Shown here: positions 16,086 through 24,285 of the stretch, piece after piece | Layout of the letters: the number at the start of each line of letters is the position of its first letter | Numbering within the stretch: position 1 is the first letter of the stretch | Assembly (NCBI RefSeq): GCF_002729955.1 | Contig: NZ_PBYA01000004.1 | Location: forward strand, 115,424-179,423 | DNA length: 64,000 bases | Source: Salinisphaera sp. | Lineage (GTDB): Bacteria; Pseudomonadota; Gammaproteobacteria; Nevskiales; Salinisphaeraceae | Direction: 5' to 3' | The notes under the pieces: generated by a model | What the model was told of the DNA's origin: nothing | Database searches by the model: none | The model's input: only the letters and a program-made list of their open reading frames with translations | Position numbers and translations under genes: made by a program

Positions 16086-17186
16086 ATGCCTTCATCCGCC
16101 GACACGACCATTCCCATCACCCTGCTGACCGGTTTCCTGGGCAGCGGCAAGACCACCCTGCTGAACCAGCTGGTACGCCAACCCGGCATGGACCGCACCC
16201 TGGTGGTCATTAACGAATTCGGCGAAATCGGCCTGGATCACCAGCTATTCAGCGCCAGCCGCGAAACCGAACTCGTCGCGCTCGACAGTGGCTGTCTATG
16301 CTGCACGGTACGCGGCGATCTCGTCCGTACCCTGCGGGATGCCACCTGGCGTTTCGCCCGCGGCGGCGAACGCTTTTTCGACCGGCTGGTGATCGAAACC
16401 ACCGGCCTGGCCGACCCGGCGCCGATTCTGCACACCCTGATGACCGACGCCCGTATTGCCCGCGCCTACCGGCTGGACGGCGTGGTGACTTGCGTCGACG
16501 CCGTCCACGGTCATGCCAGCCTCGATGCGCACGACGAGGCGATGAAGCAGGCCGCCATGGCCGACCTGCTGCTGCTGACCAAGGCGGATCTCGCCGATAC
16601 CGCGACGCTGGCCAAGCTTCGCGCACGTCTAGGCGCCCTCAACCACGGCGCACGCCAGATCACGGTGACCCACGGCCATGTCGATGCCGGCGCGCTGACC
16701 GATCTCGGCATCGACCCGCAAAGCGCACACGGGGCCGATATCGAACGCTGGCTGGGCAGCACTCCCACCGTGAAGACGCCGCAGACAGGCGCCGCTACCG
16801 GACTGCGCCTGGGCGCGGCCGTTAAGACCCCGGCACCCACGCTTGCGCCGACGTCGGTCGCCAACGATCCGAATCGCCACGACGATCGCGTGCGTGCGCA
16901 CTGCTTTACTTTCGATACGCCCATCGACGCCGATCGTCTTGAGGTCTGGCTGCAGCTGATGGTATCGCTCATGGGCGAGCGCATGCTGCGTATCAAGGGC
17001 CTGATCCATATCACTGGCGAAGCCCGACCCGCCGTCATCCACGGGGTGCAGCATATCTTTCACCCCATGACATGGCTCGACGCCTGGCCGGACGAAGATC
17101 GACGCTCGCGACTGGTCTTCATTACCCGTGATATCCCGCGCGAGTCGCTGGCGGGCATTCTGGCCGCGCTGGACACTACGGCATAG
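16086..17186 (+). CDS. COG0523 (CobW/ZigA-type) metallochaperone GTPase 1
   Basis: A 366-residue G3E-family GTPase. Walker A GFLGSGKTTLLNQL is near residue 20, the metal-binding CxCC motif (DSGCLCCTVRGDL) near residue 70, the switch region IETTGLADPAPI, and the base-specificity motif LTKADL near residue 165. The C-terminal CobW domain (HCFTFDTPIDADRLEVWLQ onward) starts near residue 275, after a linker. COG0523 proteins deliver zinc or other metals to client enzymes and are frequently Zur-regulated (established). The position downstream of the small protein and the ADH paralogue suggests a zinc-allocation role. Confidence 0.92.
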   Translation: MPSSADTTIPITLLTGFLGSGKTTLLNQLVRQPGMDRTLVVINEFGEIGLDHQLFSASRETELVALDSGCLCCTVRGDLVRTLRDATWRFARGGERFFDRLVIETTGLADPAPILHTLMTDARIARAYRLDGVVTCVDAVHGHASLDAHDEAMKQAAMADLLLLTKADLADTATLAKLRARLGALNHGARQITVTHGHVDAGALTDLGIDPQSAHGADIERWLGSTPTVKTPQTGAATGLRLGAAVKTPAPTLAPTSVANDPNRHDDRVRAHCFTFDTPIDADRLEVWLQLMVSLMGERMLRIKGLIHITGEARPAVIHGVQHIFHPMTWLDAWPDEDRRSRLVFITRDIPRESLAGILAALDTTA

Positions 17187-17605
17187 CCTGGGCTCGCGCT
17201 TGTGTCGGCACGCACGCGCAACGCAGCGCGCCCGCAATCGAAACGCCGAACGCCTCTGCGATAGCCTTTGACGCATCTAGCGACAAAAGAATCGATGACT
17301 TTTCGGGTCAAGCGAGCGCGTAAAACCACGCGAGTCGCAACCCGCAGCCACGAAGCTTAAAAACAAACGACTAACCGGTACCCGCCCTTACTTTTAATCG
17401 CGTCCTGGTTATACAAGAAATCAAGCAGGCGCCGTGAAGCAATCCCCGGGCTCAATCGATCTGTCTTTCGCCTTATTCGCGTTTTTTCGCGTTCATTTGC
17501 GGACAACCTGCCTGCTTGAAAACAGCCATCTGAGTTTCATAGATATCAGAAACGGCGTTGAAACCACTGACCGCATCCGCTGTTTCGATAGCGGGTGGCT
17601 AGCAG
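17187..17605. other. gene-free gap between convergent GTPase genes
   Basis: No convincing ORF or RNA gene is seen. The stretch is AT-richer than its surroundings. It contains a perfect 10-bp inverted repeat, TCAAGCAGGC at 17421-17430 and GCCTGCTTGA at 17510-17519, separated by 79 bases, which might mark a small degenerate mobile repeat. Confidence 0.4.
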
Positions 17606-17645
17606 GATAAAAAGGCCCCGGCGTCGCGAGGAAACGAGCGCCGGG
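17606..17645 (-). terminator. rho-independent terminator of the second GTPase gene
   Basis: On the minus strand a CCCGGCG/CGCCGGG stem with a 15-base loop is followed by CCTTTTTAT. It lies about 33 bases downstream of the GTPase stop. Confidence 0.8.
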
Positions 17646-17677
17646 ACAGACGGACGACCGGTTGTTGCAGAAGGCGT

Positions 17678-18880
17678 TTAGTGGGCGGCGAGCTGCCAGC
17701 GTGGGAACGGGTCGTCGAACTCGCGCCACATTTCGGGCCCGCCCATGCATTCGGCCTCGGTCAGCAGACAGGCATCCAGACGCTCGATCAGCGCGGCTTC
17801 GTCCATGCCCATGCCGATGATCACGATCTCCTGGCGCCGATCGCCGTAGAGCGGATCCCAAAGCGCTTCGACGCTGGCCCGTGCTTCGGCATCTTCAGGT
17901 GCCTGGCCCGCCCGGTCGCTGGCCCACCACAGACCGATCGCCTGGTGGGTGAGCGCGCCGCCGGCCTGGGCCATTTCGCCGACGAAATCGGGCCGCGTGG
18001 CCAGCCAGAACCAACCCTTGCTGCGCAGCACGCCGGGCCAGTCCGAATGGAACAGTTCGAGTAGGCGCTGTGGATGAAACGGCTGGCGGCGCCGATAGAC
18101 GAAGCTGCTGATGCCGTATTCCTCGGTTTCGGGGGTATGCACGCCCTGCAGCTCTCGTACCCAGCCCGCCGACATCGCCGCGCGGTCGAAGTCGAAACGC
18201 CCGGTGCCGACGATATCGCCCGTGGCGATGCGACCGTGCGCGACCTCGATCACCTGCGCGGCCGGATTGAGCGCGGCAATCACGCCGCGCGCGGCGCGAC
18301 GTTGCTCCGGCGTGGCCAGGTCGGTCTTGTTGAGCACGATGACATCGGCAAACTCGATCTGGTCGACCAGCAGATCGACCACGCTGCGTTCGTCTTCTTC
18401 TCCCAGCGATTCGCCTCGATCGGCGATGATGTCTGCGCTTTCGTAGTCGGCCAGAAGCGCAGCGGCATCGACCACGGTGGCCATGGTATCCAGACGCGCG
18501 ACGTCGGCCAGCGAAAAGCCGTCTTCGTCGCGTACTGCAAACGTGGCCGCGACCGGCATGGGCTCGGAGATGCCGGTGGATTCGATCAGCAGATAGTCGA
18601 AACGCGCTTCTCGTGCCAGCCGCGTGACCTCGGCGAGCAGGTCGTCGCGCAGGGTGCAGCAGATGCAGCCGTTGGAGAATTCGACCAGCTTTTCGTCGAC
18701 CCGCGACAGCGCGCCGGTATCGCGGATACGGGCGGCATCGATATTGATCTCGCTCATGTCGTTGACGATTACGGCCACGCGCAGACCATCGCGGTTGGCG
18801 AGTACGTGGTTGAGTACGGTGGTCTTGCCCGCGCCTAGAAAGCCCGAAAGCACGGTGACCGGCAGGCGTGTGTCGCGCAT
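17678..18880 (-). CDS. COG0523 (CobW/ZigA-type) metallochaperone GTPase 2
   Basis: A 400-residue G3E GTPase of a different subgroup from its neighbour. Walker A is [26 protein letters not shown], the CxCC motif [14 protein letters not shown] near residue 75 and [15 protein letters not shown] follow, with LNKTDL near residue 195. The CobW C-terminal domain is extended ([20 protein letters not shown], then [13 protein letters not shown]). These sequences resemble the long ZigA/YjiA-like forms linked to zinc starvation. I use ATG at 18880 rather than the TTG at 18886 because AAGGA sits 6 bases before it. It lies 32 bases downstream of dksA2 on the same strand, so both are probably driven by the Zur-like box at 19329-19343. 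Confidence 0.92.
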   Translation of the reverse strand: MRDTRLPVTVLSGFLGAGKTTVLNHVLANRDGLRVAVIVNDMSEINIDAARIRDTGALSRVDEKLVEFSNGCICCTLRDDLLAEVTRLAREARFDYLLIESTGISEPMPVAATFAVRDEDGFSLADVARLDTMATVVDAAALLADYESADIIADRGESLGEEDERSVVDLLVDQIEFADVIVLNKTDLATPEQRRAARGVIAALNPAAQVIEVAHGRIATGDIVGTGRFDFDRAAMSAGWVRELQGVHTPETEEYGISSFVYRRRQPFHPQRLLELFHSDWPGVLRSKGWFWLATRPDFVGEMAQAGGALTHQAIGLWWASDRAGQAPEDAEARASVEALWDPLYGDRRQEIVIIGMGMDEAALIERLDACLLTEAECMGGPEMWREFDDPFPRWQLAAH

Positions 18881-18912
18881 ATCCAATCCTTTTTGAAAGC
18901 GTGTGGGGTAAT

Positions 18913-19320
18913 TCAGCGCGCCGCGCGAAACGCGCGCTCGCGCAGCTCGGCGTCGGTCTTGACGTCGGCACAGGTGGTGGCGGTGGGTCGGGCCAGCAGG
19001 CGCTCAACGCCGATCGGCTCGCCCGAAACCTCGCACCAGCCGTAATCGCCGTCGCGAATCAGCTTTAGTGAGGCATCGATCTTGTTGCGCAGCTGCGCTT
19101 CGCGATCCCGCAGGCGCAGGTCCAGCCACCGTGCCTCTTCGGCCAGAGCGCGATCACCCGGATCGGCAAACGTGAGGTTTTCATTGAGCCGTACGCGAAT
19201 ATCACGTTCGCGTACGAGCACTTCTTCGCGCAGCTGCAACAAGCGGTCTCGAAAGAACGCGAGCTGGTCCGGGCTCATATACTGGCTGTCGGGCATGGCC
19301 CGGAGTTCGTCTTCTGTCAT
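18913..19320 (-). CDS. dksA2: zinc-independent DksA paralogue (DksA2 type)
   Basis: A 135-residue DksA/TraR-family RNA polymerase secondary-channel factor that can mediate the ppGpp-dependent stringent response. It has the coiled coil (residues about 20-90, [15 protein letters not shown]... [17 protein letters not shown]) and the C-terminal globular domain [22 protein letters not shown]. In zinc-binding DksA four cysteines hold Zn; here positions two and four are Ser (CEVSG) and Val (CADVK), so only two Cys remain. This is the hallmark of P. aeruginosa DksA2, which replaces DksA during zinc starvation (established). A GTTATAACATAAC box lies 9 bases upstream of the ATG. No Shine-Dalgarno is visible, so leaderless or weak initiation is possible. 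Confidence 0.93.
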   Translation of the reverse strand: MTEDELRAMPDSQYMSPDQLAFFRDRLLQLREEVLVRERDIRVRLNENLTFADPGDRALAEEARWLDLRLRDREAQLRNKIDASLKLIRDGDYGWCEVSGEPIGVERLLARPTATTCADVKTDAELRERAFRAAR

Positions 19321-19328
19321 GATTTAAT

Positions 19329-19343
19329 ACGTTATAACATAAC
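19329..19343. promoter_or_regulatory. Zur box upstream of dksA2
   Basis: GTTATAACATAAC matches the Zur half-site dyad GTTATANTATAAC at 11 of 12 defined positions. It directly precedes the dksA2 start, so a bound repressor would block the promoter or ribosome access. Confidence 0.75.
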
Positions 19344-19388
19344 AAATAAACTATATAGAAGCTGTCAAGCATCGAGCGCGCGGACGGC

Positions 19389-20207
19389 TTAACCCAGAAG
19401 GAGTTTCAGCCCGAGCATGAGCAGGATGCCGATCGCGACCGGCAGCCAGATATGCCAGCCCGGCGTGTCGGGGCTAGCGGAGGCCGGACCCTCGAGGGCG
19501 ACGCATTCCAGACCCACATGCAGAAACACCCCGGCGGCAAGGCCTTGAGCGACTGCCCCCACCCCGACCGACGGTGGCAGCACGCCGGTGGTCATGGCCG
19601 CGAGCACGGCGACGATCCCCACCGCACAGGCAGGCAGCAGGATGCCAGCCAGCGCGCCGTCGTTGGCGCGCAGACGCCTTGCCACCGCATAGCCTGCCGG
19701 GAACTTGTGGGCCACGATGACGCTGCCCACCCATAACCCCAGGCTCGGCGTCTGCGCATACAGCATGCCGATCACGACACCCGCACCGGCCGAATGCACC
19801 GTCAGCGCCAGTAGGCTGGATTCGCCCAGCGCCCCCGGGCGCCAGGCCTGGAAGCGACAGGCGCGATGCAAGGCCAGACCGAACAGCAGGCCGAACGACA
19901 CGCCCACGCCCGCCAGCCCCGCATCCAGGGACACGGCCTTGGGCAACAGCAAAATACAGGCCGCCGCGATCATAGCCCCGCCGGCCACGCCGTCCAGGGC
20001 CTGCCAGAACGCACTCGTGCCCTGCGTGCGATAGCCGAGCACGCCGCCGGCCAGCATCGCCACGCAGGCAATCAGGGCGATCGAGGCGACCTTTGTATAG
20101 CCCGTATGCACAGTAAAGCCGACCGCGACGATAAACACCGCCGCGATCGTATAGCCAGCACTGCGCCCGGGCCGATCGACCGGCGCGTCAGCCACCGGTT
20201 GCCTCAT
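19389..20207 (-). CDS. ZIP-family metal transporter
   Basis: A 272-residue membrane protein with about eight hydrophobic segments. The two ZIP signature helices are visible: LTVHSAGAGVVIGMLY (HSxxxG, TM4) and IVAHKFPAGYAVA (HKxPxG, TM5), which form the binuclear metal site of ZIP transporters importing Zn(II) or other divalent metals into the cytoplasm. The ORF track begins at 20303, but ATG at 20207 gives a conventional N terminus. It is 96 bases downstream of the ZnuD-like receptor on the same strand and can be co-transcribed, giving outer- and inner-membrane zinc uptake in one unit. The family is diverged from E. coli ZupT; metal specificity is inferred. Confidence 0.85.
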   Translation of the reverse strand: MRQPVADAPVDRPGRSAGYTIAAVFIVAVGFTVHTGYTKVASIALIACVAMLAGGVLGYRTQGTSAFWQALDGVAGGAMIAAACILLLPKAVSLDAGLAGVGVSFGLLFGLALHRACRFQAWRPGALGESSLLALTVHSAGAGVVIGMLYAQTPSLGLWVGSVIVAHKFPAGYAVARRLRANDGALAGILLPACAVGIVAVLAAMTTGVLPPSVGVGAVAQGLAAGVFLHVGLECVALEGPASASPDTPGWHIWLPVAIGILLMLGLKLLLG

Positions 20208-20261
20208 CGTCTGCCACGGCCGCGAGCGCGCTCGCGCGTTCCGGCCTCCCTCGAAGGATGA

Positions 20262-20279
20262 GCCCGGCGCATGCCGGGC
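20262..20279. terminator. hairpin between receptor and ZIP genes
   Basis: GCCCGGC-GCAT-GCCGGGC is a perfect 7-bp stem with no U-run. It may attenuate or stabilise the receptor/ZIP transcript rather than end it. Confidence 0.4.
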
Positions 20280-20303
20280 CGGGTTTCCATAGGCACAACG
20301 CAC

Positions 20304-22484
20304 CTAGAACGGCAGGCGCGCGGTCAGGCGCACGTCGCGGCCCGGCGACAGCGCATAGCCTTTATAGGTATCCAGAAAACCGCGGTAGTCCTCGTCCAGC
20401 AGGTTGTTGATGGCCAGATCGAGGTGCACCGTCTGCCCGCCAAGCTGCGGCGAGAAACCGGCGCCAAGGTCGATCAGGTAGTAGTCGTCGGTGGAGGCGG
20501 TGCCGAACGGCGCATCGTCGAACTGAGCAAAGGGTTCGCCGGGGGCCGCATCCTTGGAGTCGTAGTAGCGCACGGTCACCGACGCCCGCGGATCCTTGAT
20601 CCAGCCGTCGCTGGCGGGGGTGAACTCGGCGCCCAGGCGCACGTTATCGGCCGGCAGCAGCGGCAGCTCGTCGCCGTTGTCCCGACGTTCGCCGTCCACG
20701 GTGGCGGCCGCAGCACTCAGCGTCATCCAGCTGCCGATATCCTTTTCGACGGACAGCTCGGCGCCTGTGAGCTTGGCATCCGCCTGGTTGTAGGCGGCCA
20801 CCGGCAGGCCGTTGATCGTGTCGCCCGTGTTGGCCAGAAAGATGTAATCGTCGATGGCGTTGCGATACACCGTAGCCTTGGCGCGCAACGTATCCGAGGC
20901 CCAGCGCAGCGACAGGTCGGTATTGAGCGAGGTTTCCTCGTCGAGATCGGCATTGCCCTGCTGGAATGCCGCGACCCCGCCGTGCTGGCCGGCGACGTAC
21001 AGCTCGAACAGGCTCGGCGCCCTGAAGCCACGGCCCACGTTGGCGGCCACCGACAGGCGCTCGGTCAGGCTGTAGATACCACCGAGCGAGCCGGTGACGA
21101 CATCATAGGATTGCGTCTTGGCGTCGAGCACGCTCTGCGACGGGCTCGCCGTCTTCGAGGCCTCGCCTTCGACCTCGTGGTGGTCGTAGCGCAGACCGGC
21201 CTGTAACAGCAGATCGCCGACGCCTTTTTCCTCGAAGGCGAAGATGGCGGCGTTTTCGACCGTGCCGCCCGGCGAAAGCTGGGTGGTGCCACGCGAGACC
21301 TGATCCTTGTTCACGTATTCGATACCCACGGTGCCGCCGTCCAGGCCGAGCAGCGGGCCGTGCTGGCCTTCCAGGCGGACCGTGTACTGGTCGAATTCGA
21401 TATCGAGCGCGTTATCGAAACCGGCCGCGCGCGGCGTGCCGGCGGCGTTCGAGCGGCGCCGGTTGTTCTGCCAGACGAGCTTGGGCTTCCAGGTGATGCC
21501 CCCGGCCTGCTTGTGACCGGCCAGCTCGACCTGTTCGTTATCGATGTACTGACCCACGCCTTCTTCACCGGCGGCCGGCGGCAGGTTGCCCGCAGGCGGC
21601 GGCAGTAGAAAATTATGCTCGTCGTTGTAGCGCGAGTAGCGCGCGGTCCATTCGCCGCCGCCGTCATCGCGATAGCCCAGCGCGAAATCGCCGTTGACCT
21701 GGTTGAAGTCGGTATAGCCGAGCTTGCCGGTATAGGCCGGCGCGTCGCGAAACTGCTCGGCCGGCGGCGGCGGGAAATAGGTCGTTTCGTCGGGCGTTTC
21801 GATATTGCCCGCGCTGCGGCGAATGAGCCCGGCCGCATAACCGAAGCGGCCGTTGCCGCCGGTGGCCTTGATGCCCGTATCCCACTGGCCGTTGTTGGTG
21901 GAATAACGGGTCAGCGCCTCCCCTTCGACCGGCGTATCCCAAGCGATTGCGGGCGGCAACAGGTTGATCGCCCCGCCCAGCGCGCTGGAGCCATAGAGCA
22001 CGCTTGAGGCACCACGCACGACTTCCACCCGATCCATCAGGAATGTGTCGGTGGTGGGCATATGGCGCACGCCGTACTGCTGGTGATCGACGCCCACGCC
22101 GTTCGACAGAATCTTGATGCGTTCGCCCGACAGGCCGCGAATCACCGGCTTGCCCACGCTGTTGCCGGTGCTGATCGAATCCACGCCGGCCAGATCCTCG
22201 ACCGCCTCGCCGAGATTGGTCGCGCCCTTGGCTTCGATATCGTCGGATTCCACCACGTCGACATCCGCCGCCTGCGACAACGGACTGCCCGGCAGCGGCG
22301 CGCCGGTCACCGAAATCGGGCCGAGTTCCTGCTGCTCGGCGCCCTGGTCCGGCAAGGCCAGCGTGTCGACATCGCCACCCGCTGCCCAGACCGATGCCGG
22401 CAGGCACAGCAGCGCAAGACACACAGCCGAATGCCGCCACGACCGACCCACCACGACCGGCCCGTATTGATGATCCCCCAACAT
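20304..22484 (-). CDS. TonB-dependent outer-membrane receptor (ZnuD-like)
   Basis: A 726-residue receptor with a signal peptide (HSAVCLALLCLPASVWAAG), a plug domain (LGPISVTGAPLPGSPL, then GKPVIRGLSGERIKILSNG and DRVEVVRGASSVLYGSSALGGAINLL) and a C-terminal beta-barrel ending GRDVRLTARLPF with a terminal Phe. The plug resembles ZnuD receptors, which take up zinc through the outer membrane using TonB energy. Zinc specificity is supported by a Zur-box-like dyad in its promoter and by the ZIP gene downstream; siderophore or metallophore uptake remains possible. A TetR gene lies upstream on the same strand, but its stop is 77 bases away and a separate promoter is likely. Confidence 0.88.
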   Translation of the reverse strand: MLGDHQYGPVVVGRSWRHSAVCLALLCLPASVWAAGGDVDTLALPDQGAEQQELGPISVTGAPLPGSPLSQAADVDVVESDDIEAKGATNLGEAVEDLAGVDSISTGNSVGKPVIRGLSGERIKILSNGVGVDHQQYGVRHMPTTDTFLMDRVEVVRGASSVLYGSSALGGAINLLPPAIAWDTPVEGEALTRYSTNNGQWDTGIKATGGNGRFGYAAGLIRRSAGNIETPDETTYFPPPPAEQFRDAPAYTGKLGYTDFNQVNGDFALGYRDDGGGEWTARYSRYNDEHNFLLPPPAGNLPPAAGEEGVGQYIDNEQVELAGHKQAGGITWKPKLVWQNNRRRSNAAGTPRAAGFDNALDIEFDQYTVRLEGQHGPLLGLDGGTVGIEYVNKDQVSRGTTQLSPGGTVENAAIFAFEEKGVGDLLLQAGLRYDHHEVEGEASKTASPSQSVLDAKTQSYDVVTGSLGGIYSLTERLSVAANVGRGFRAPSLFELYVAGQHGGVAAFQQGNADLDEETSLNTDLSLRWASDTLRAKATVYRNAIDDYIFLANTGDTINGLPVAAYNQADAKLTGAELSVEKDIGSWMTLSAAAATVDGERRDNGDELPLLPADNVRLGAEFTPASDGWIKDPRASVTVRYYDSKDAAPGEPFAQFDDAPFGTASTDDYYLIDLGAGFSPQLGGQTVHLDLAINNLLDEDYRGFLDTYKGYALSPGRDVRLTARLPF

Positions 22485-22506
22485 GACTTCCCCAACGCAA
22501 ATATAA

Positions 22507-22529
22507 AATGAAATAACATTACATTTGTA
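22507..22529. promoter_or_regulatory. candidate Zur box of the TonB receptor promoter
   Basis: On the minus strand AAATG and CATTT bracket an 11-base core holding AAT...ATT, giving a 21-base dyad with the same spacing as the E. coli-type Zur box AAATGTTATANTATAACATTT (about 16 of 20 defined positions). It lies 23-45 bases upstream of the start. Confidence 0.6.
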
Positions 22530-22561
22530 TCACGTGGGTAAAGCCACACCCAAACCGTACT

Positions 22562-23173
22562 TCAGTCCTGTGCGTGAATGAGCCCGGCCCAGAACACCGT
22601 CCAGCTCGAAGTCAGGCGACGCCGATATTCGGCTTCGTCGTAGATGAAGCGCTGGCTGTAAAGGCCGTCCATCAGGCAATAGAAGGCATCGAGAAAAGCG
22701 CGTTCGCCAACGTTTCGCCAGCAGCCCTCGCGCTGGCCCTGCAGATAGAGATCGCGCAAGGCGCTGTCGATACGTCGTTCGTTGGCGGCGTTTATTTCAC
22801 GAATCTGCGCGGCCAGCGGCTCCGGCGGAAACAAAAGACAGCGCTTGTAGAACGCCCCCTGGGACTCGGTGAAGATGAATACGCTCAAATCCTCGACCAG
22901 CGCATGCAGCCGGGTCTTCACATCGGCTTCGGCATGCCGGGCAAGGCTTGCGTCCTGAACCACGAAGAAGGCGGCCTCCACCTGGGCCACGAGGTCGAGA
23001 AACAGCGCCGCCTTGCTGTCGATATGGTTGTAGAGCGAGGGCTTGCGGATCCCCACGCCGTCGGCGATCTGCGCGAGCGTAGTGGCTTCATAGCCCTGGC
23101 GCGCGAACAGCGCGAGGGCAGTCGTTTGGATACGTTCGGCGGTCGATGCGGCAGCGTCATTCATCGTGCCCAT
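22562..23173 (-). CDS. TetR-family transcriptional repressor
   Basis: A 203-residue regulator with the TetR DNA-binding domain at its N terminus (ALALFARQGYEATTLAQIADGVGIRKPSLYNHIDSKAALF, the canonical helix-turn-helix) and an all-helical ligand domain. It is divergent from two SMR-type drug/metabolite exporter genes, with a clean palindrome between them, so it most likely represses them and responds to their substrate. ATG at 23173 is used; ATG at 23164 is an alternative, and the ORF-track start at 23188 is TTG. It shares strand with the ZnuD-like gene but is unlikely to control it. Confidence 0.9.
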   Translation of the reverse strand: MGTMNDAAASTAERIQTTALALFARQGYEATTLAQIADGVGIRKPSLYNHIDSKAALFLDLVAQVEAAFFVVQDASLARHAEADVKTRLHALVEDLSVFIFTESQGAFYKRCLLFPPEPLAAQIREINAANERRIDSALRDLYLQGQREGCWRNVGERAFLDAFYCLMDGLYSQRFIYDEAEYRRRLTSSWTVFWAGLIHAQD

Positions 23174-23202
23174 TCTAGCCTGACCCAACCGATCGACCGG
23201 AC

Positions 23203-23243
23203 TTGAAATCGCGCCATGCCGGCTTATACTAACGACCGTTAGT
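23203..23243 (+). promoter_or_regulatory. SMR promoter with overlapping TetR operator
   Basis: TTGAAA (23203) and TATACT (23225) form a sigma70-like promoter with 16-base spacing. A perfect dyad ACTAACG-AC-CGTTAGT at 23228-23243 overlaps the -10 element, a typical placement for a TetR-family operator. Confidence 0.75.
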
Positions 23244-23258
23244 TAGCAGGAGTCAGAA

Positions 23259-23591
23259 ATGCGTAGCGTGATGTGGCTGGTACTGGCCGCCGCCGCGGAA
23301 GTCGGCTGGATTTCCGGCCTCAACGCCGCCGACAGCGTCGTCGACTGGGTAGCAACCGGGGGTTGCGTGGTCGCGAGTTTCAGCCTGGCGCTGCTCGCCG
23401 CACGCCGGCTGGCCGCGACCACGGTCTATATCCTGTTCGTCGGCCTGGGTACGGCGGGCACTGCCCTGCTCGACCATTTCGCCTTTGGCATGCATTTCGA
23501 CCCGGCCGCGCTGGCCTGGCTGACGCTGCTGCTGGCGGCGGTCTGCGGGCTCAAGCTCACCGCCACATCGACCGCGAAGGCCACGTCATGA
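23259..23591 (+). CDS. SMR-family transporter subunit A
   Basis: A 110-residue four-helix small-multidrug-resistance protein. The first helix carries the family's essential membrane glutamate (LAAAAEVGWISGL), followed by three more helices (TGGCVVASFSLALLAA, TTVYILFVGLGTAGTALLDH, AWLTLLLAAVCGLKL). It is the first of a paired-SMR couple; such pairs (YkkCD and EbrAB types) assemble as heterodimers in opposite orientations and export guanidinium or cationic drugs by proton exchange (family knowledge). It overlaps the second subunit by four bases and sits under the TetR operator. A good AGGAG ribosome site precedes the ATG. Confidence 0.9.
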   Translation: MRSVMWLVLAAAAEVGWISGLNAADSVVDWVATGGCVVASFSLALLAARRLAATTVYILFVGLGTAGTALLDHFAFGMHFDPAALAWLTLLLAAVCGLKLTATSTAKATS

Positions 23592-23902
23592 GCTGGCTGG
23601 CCCTGCTCTGTGCCGGGGCTTTTGAAATCGTGGGCGTGGCCGGTTTCGAACGTCTGACCCGGCGGGTCTATCTCTCTGGTCTGGTGCTGGGCGTGGGCGG
23701 CTTCGGCCTGGGGCTGACCTGTCTGCATTACGCCATGCACAGCATCCCCATGGCCGTGGCCTACGGCGTGTTCACCGGCGTGGGCGCTGTGGGCAGCACC
23801 CTGCTGGGCATCCTGTTCTGGGGCGATTCCGCCCGCCCGGCGCGGCTTGTGTGCGTGCTGGCAATCGTGGTCGCAGTTATCGGGCTCAAGAGCAGTTATT
23901 GA
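23588..23902 (+). CDS. SMR-family transporter subunit B
   Basis: A 104-residue four-helix SMR protein starting MSWLALLCAGAFEIVGVAGF, with the conserved glutamate at residue 13, then LCLHYAMHSIPMAVAYGVFTGVGAVG (the SMR helix 2-3 signature WxAYAxWTGxG-like) and a final helix. Translation is coupled to subunit A through an ATGA overlap. The presence of two non-identical subunits indicates a heterodimeric exporter. The substrate is unknown; quaternary cations or guanidinium are usual. Confidence 0.9.
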   Translation: MSWLALLCAGAFEIVGVAGFERLTRRVYLSGLVLGVGGFGLGLTCLHYAMHSIPMAVAYGVFTGVGAVGSTLLGILFWGDSARPARLVCVLAIVVAVIGLKSSY

Positions 23903-24013
23903 CTGCCTACGAGACTCGGCGGACGAGGAAGTCCGCAAATGAACGCTAAAAGCGCAAATTAGAGTGAGCGATTCAACCCGCGTCTTTTGCACGCGCCACA
24001 GAAGCCGTGCCCT

Positions 24014-24044
24014 GTTGGCTTACGGCCTGGCGGCCCAAGCCAAT
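24014..24044. repeat. dispersed hairpin repeat, TTGGCTT variant
   Basis: TTGGCTT and AAGCCAA pair across a GGCC-rich loop. It is the same design as the copies at 48465 and 24151, with different stem bases that still pair. Confidence 0.6.
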
Positions 24045-24150
24045 CTACGCGGCCTCGGCCAACGCCCCATAAAGTCCGCCGCTGGGCACCAAGCGATCAA
24101 AGGATGGCTCGCCATTCGACGACGATAAAGAGCACCCGCGAACGAAGAAC

Positions 24151-24184
24151 GTAGGTTGGATTAGCGCAGCGTAATCCAACAGGG
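24151..24184. repeat. dispersed hairpin repeat, GTTGGATTA variant
   Basis: GTAGGTTGGATTAGCGC followed by GTAATCCAACAGGG forms a perfect 9-bp stem (GTTGGATTA/TAATCCAAC) with an 8-base loop. It is nearly identical to 48531-48566. Confidence 0.75.
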
Positions 24185-24285
24185 AACGCAGCCCGCGGGT
24201 TCGATTCCCACCGCTTTCAACCCGAGGCGGGCGTTCCATGTTGGCTTACGTCCTGGCGGCCCGAGCCAGCCCACGCGGCCCCGAG

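Larger units (their letters stand above)
23903..24285. other. repeat-bearing gap between convergent SMR and arsM genes
   Basis: No gene is seen. The stretch holds two clear hairpin repeats (listed separately), a partial third copy around 24239-24270 (TTGGCTTACGTCC...), and a GCGGAC/GTCCGC mini-hairpin near 23920. It looks like a landing zone for small repeats. Confidence 0.6.

Noticed and set aside
17421-17519. Inverted repeat TCAAGCAGGC/GCCTGCTTGA as an insertion-sequence remnant
   Set aside because: Only one pair is seen, with no second copy in the window, no ORF between and no target duplication; listed only as a note in the gap entry.
24190-24222. tRNA T-arm-like string GGGTTCGATTCCC
   Set aside because: No acceptor, D or anticodon arm can be built upstream; the surrounding sequence is made of hairpin repeats and the stem has a mismatch.
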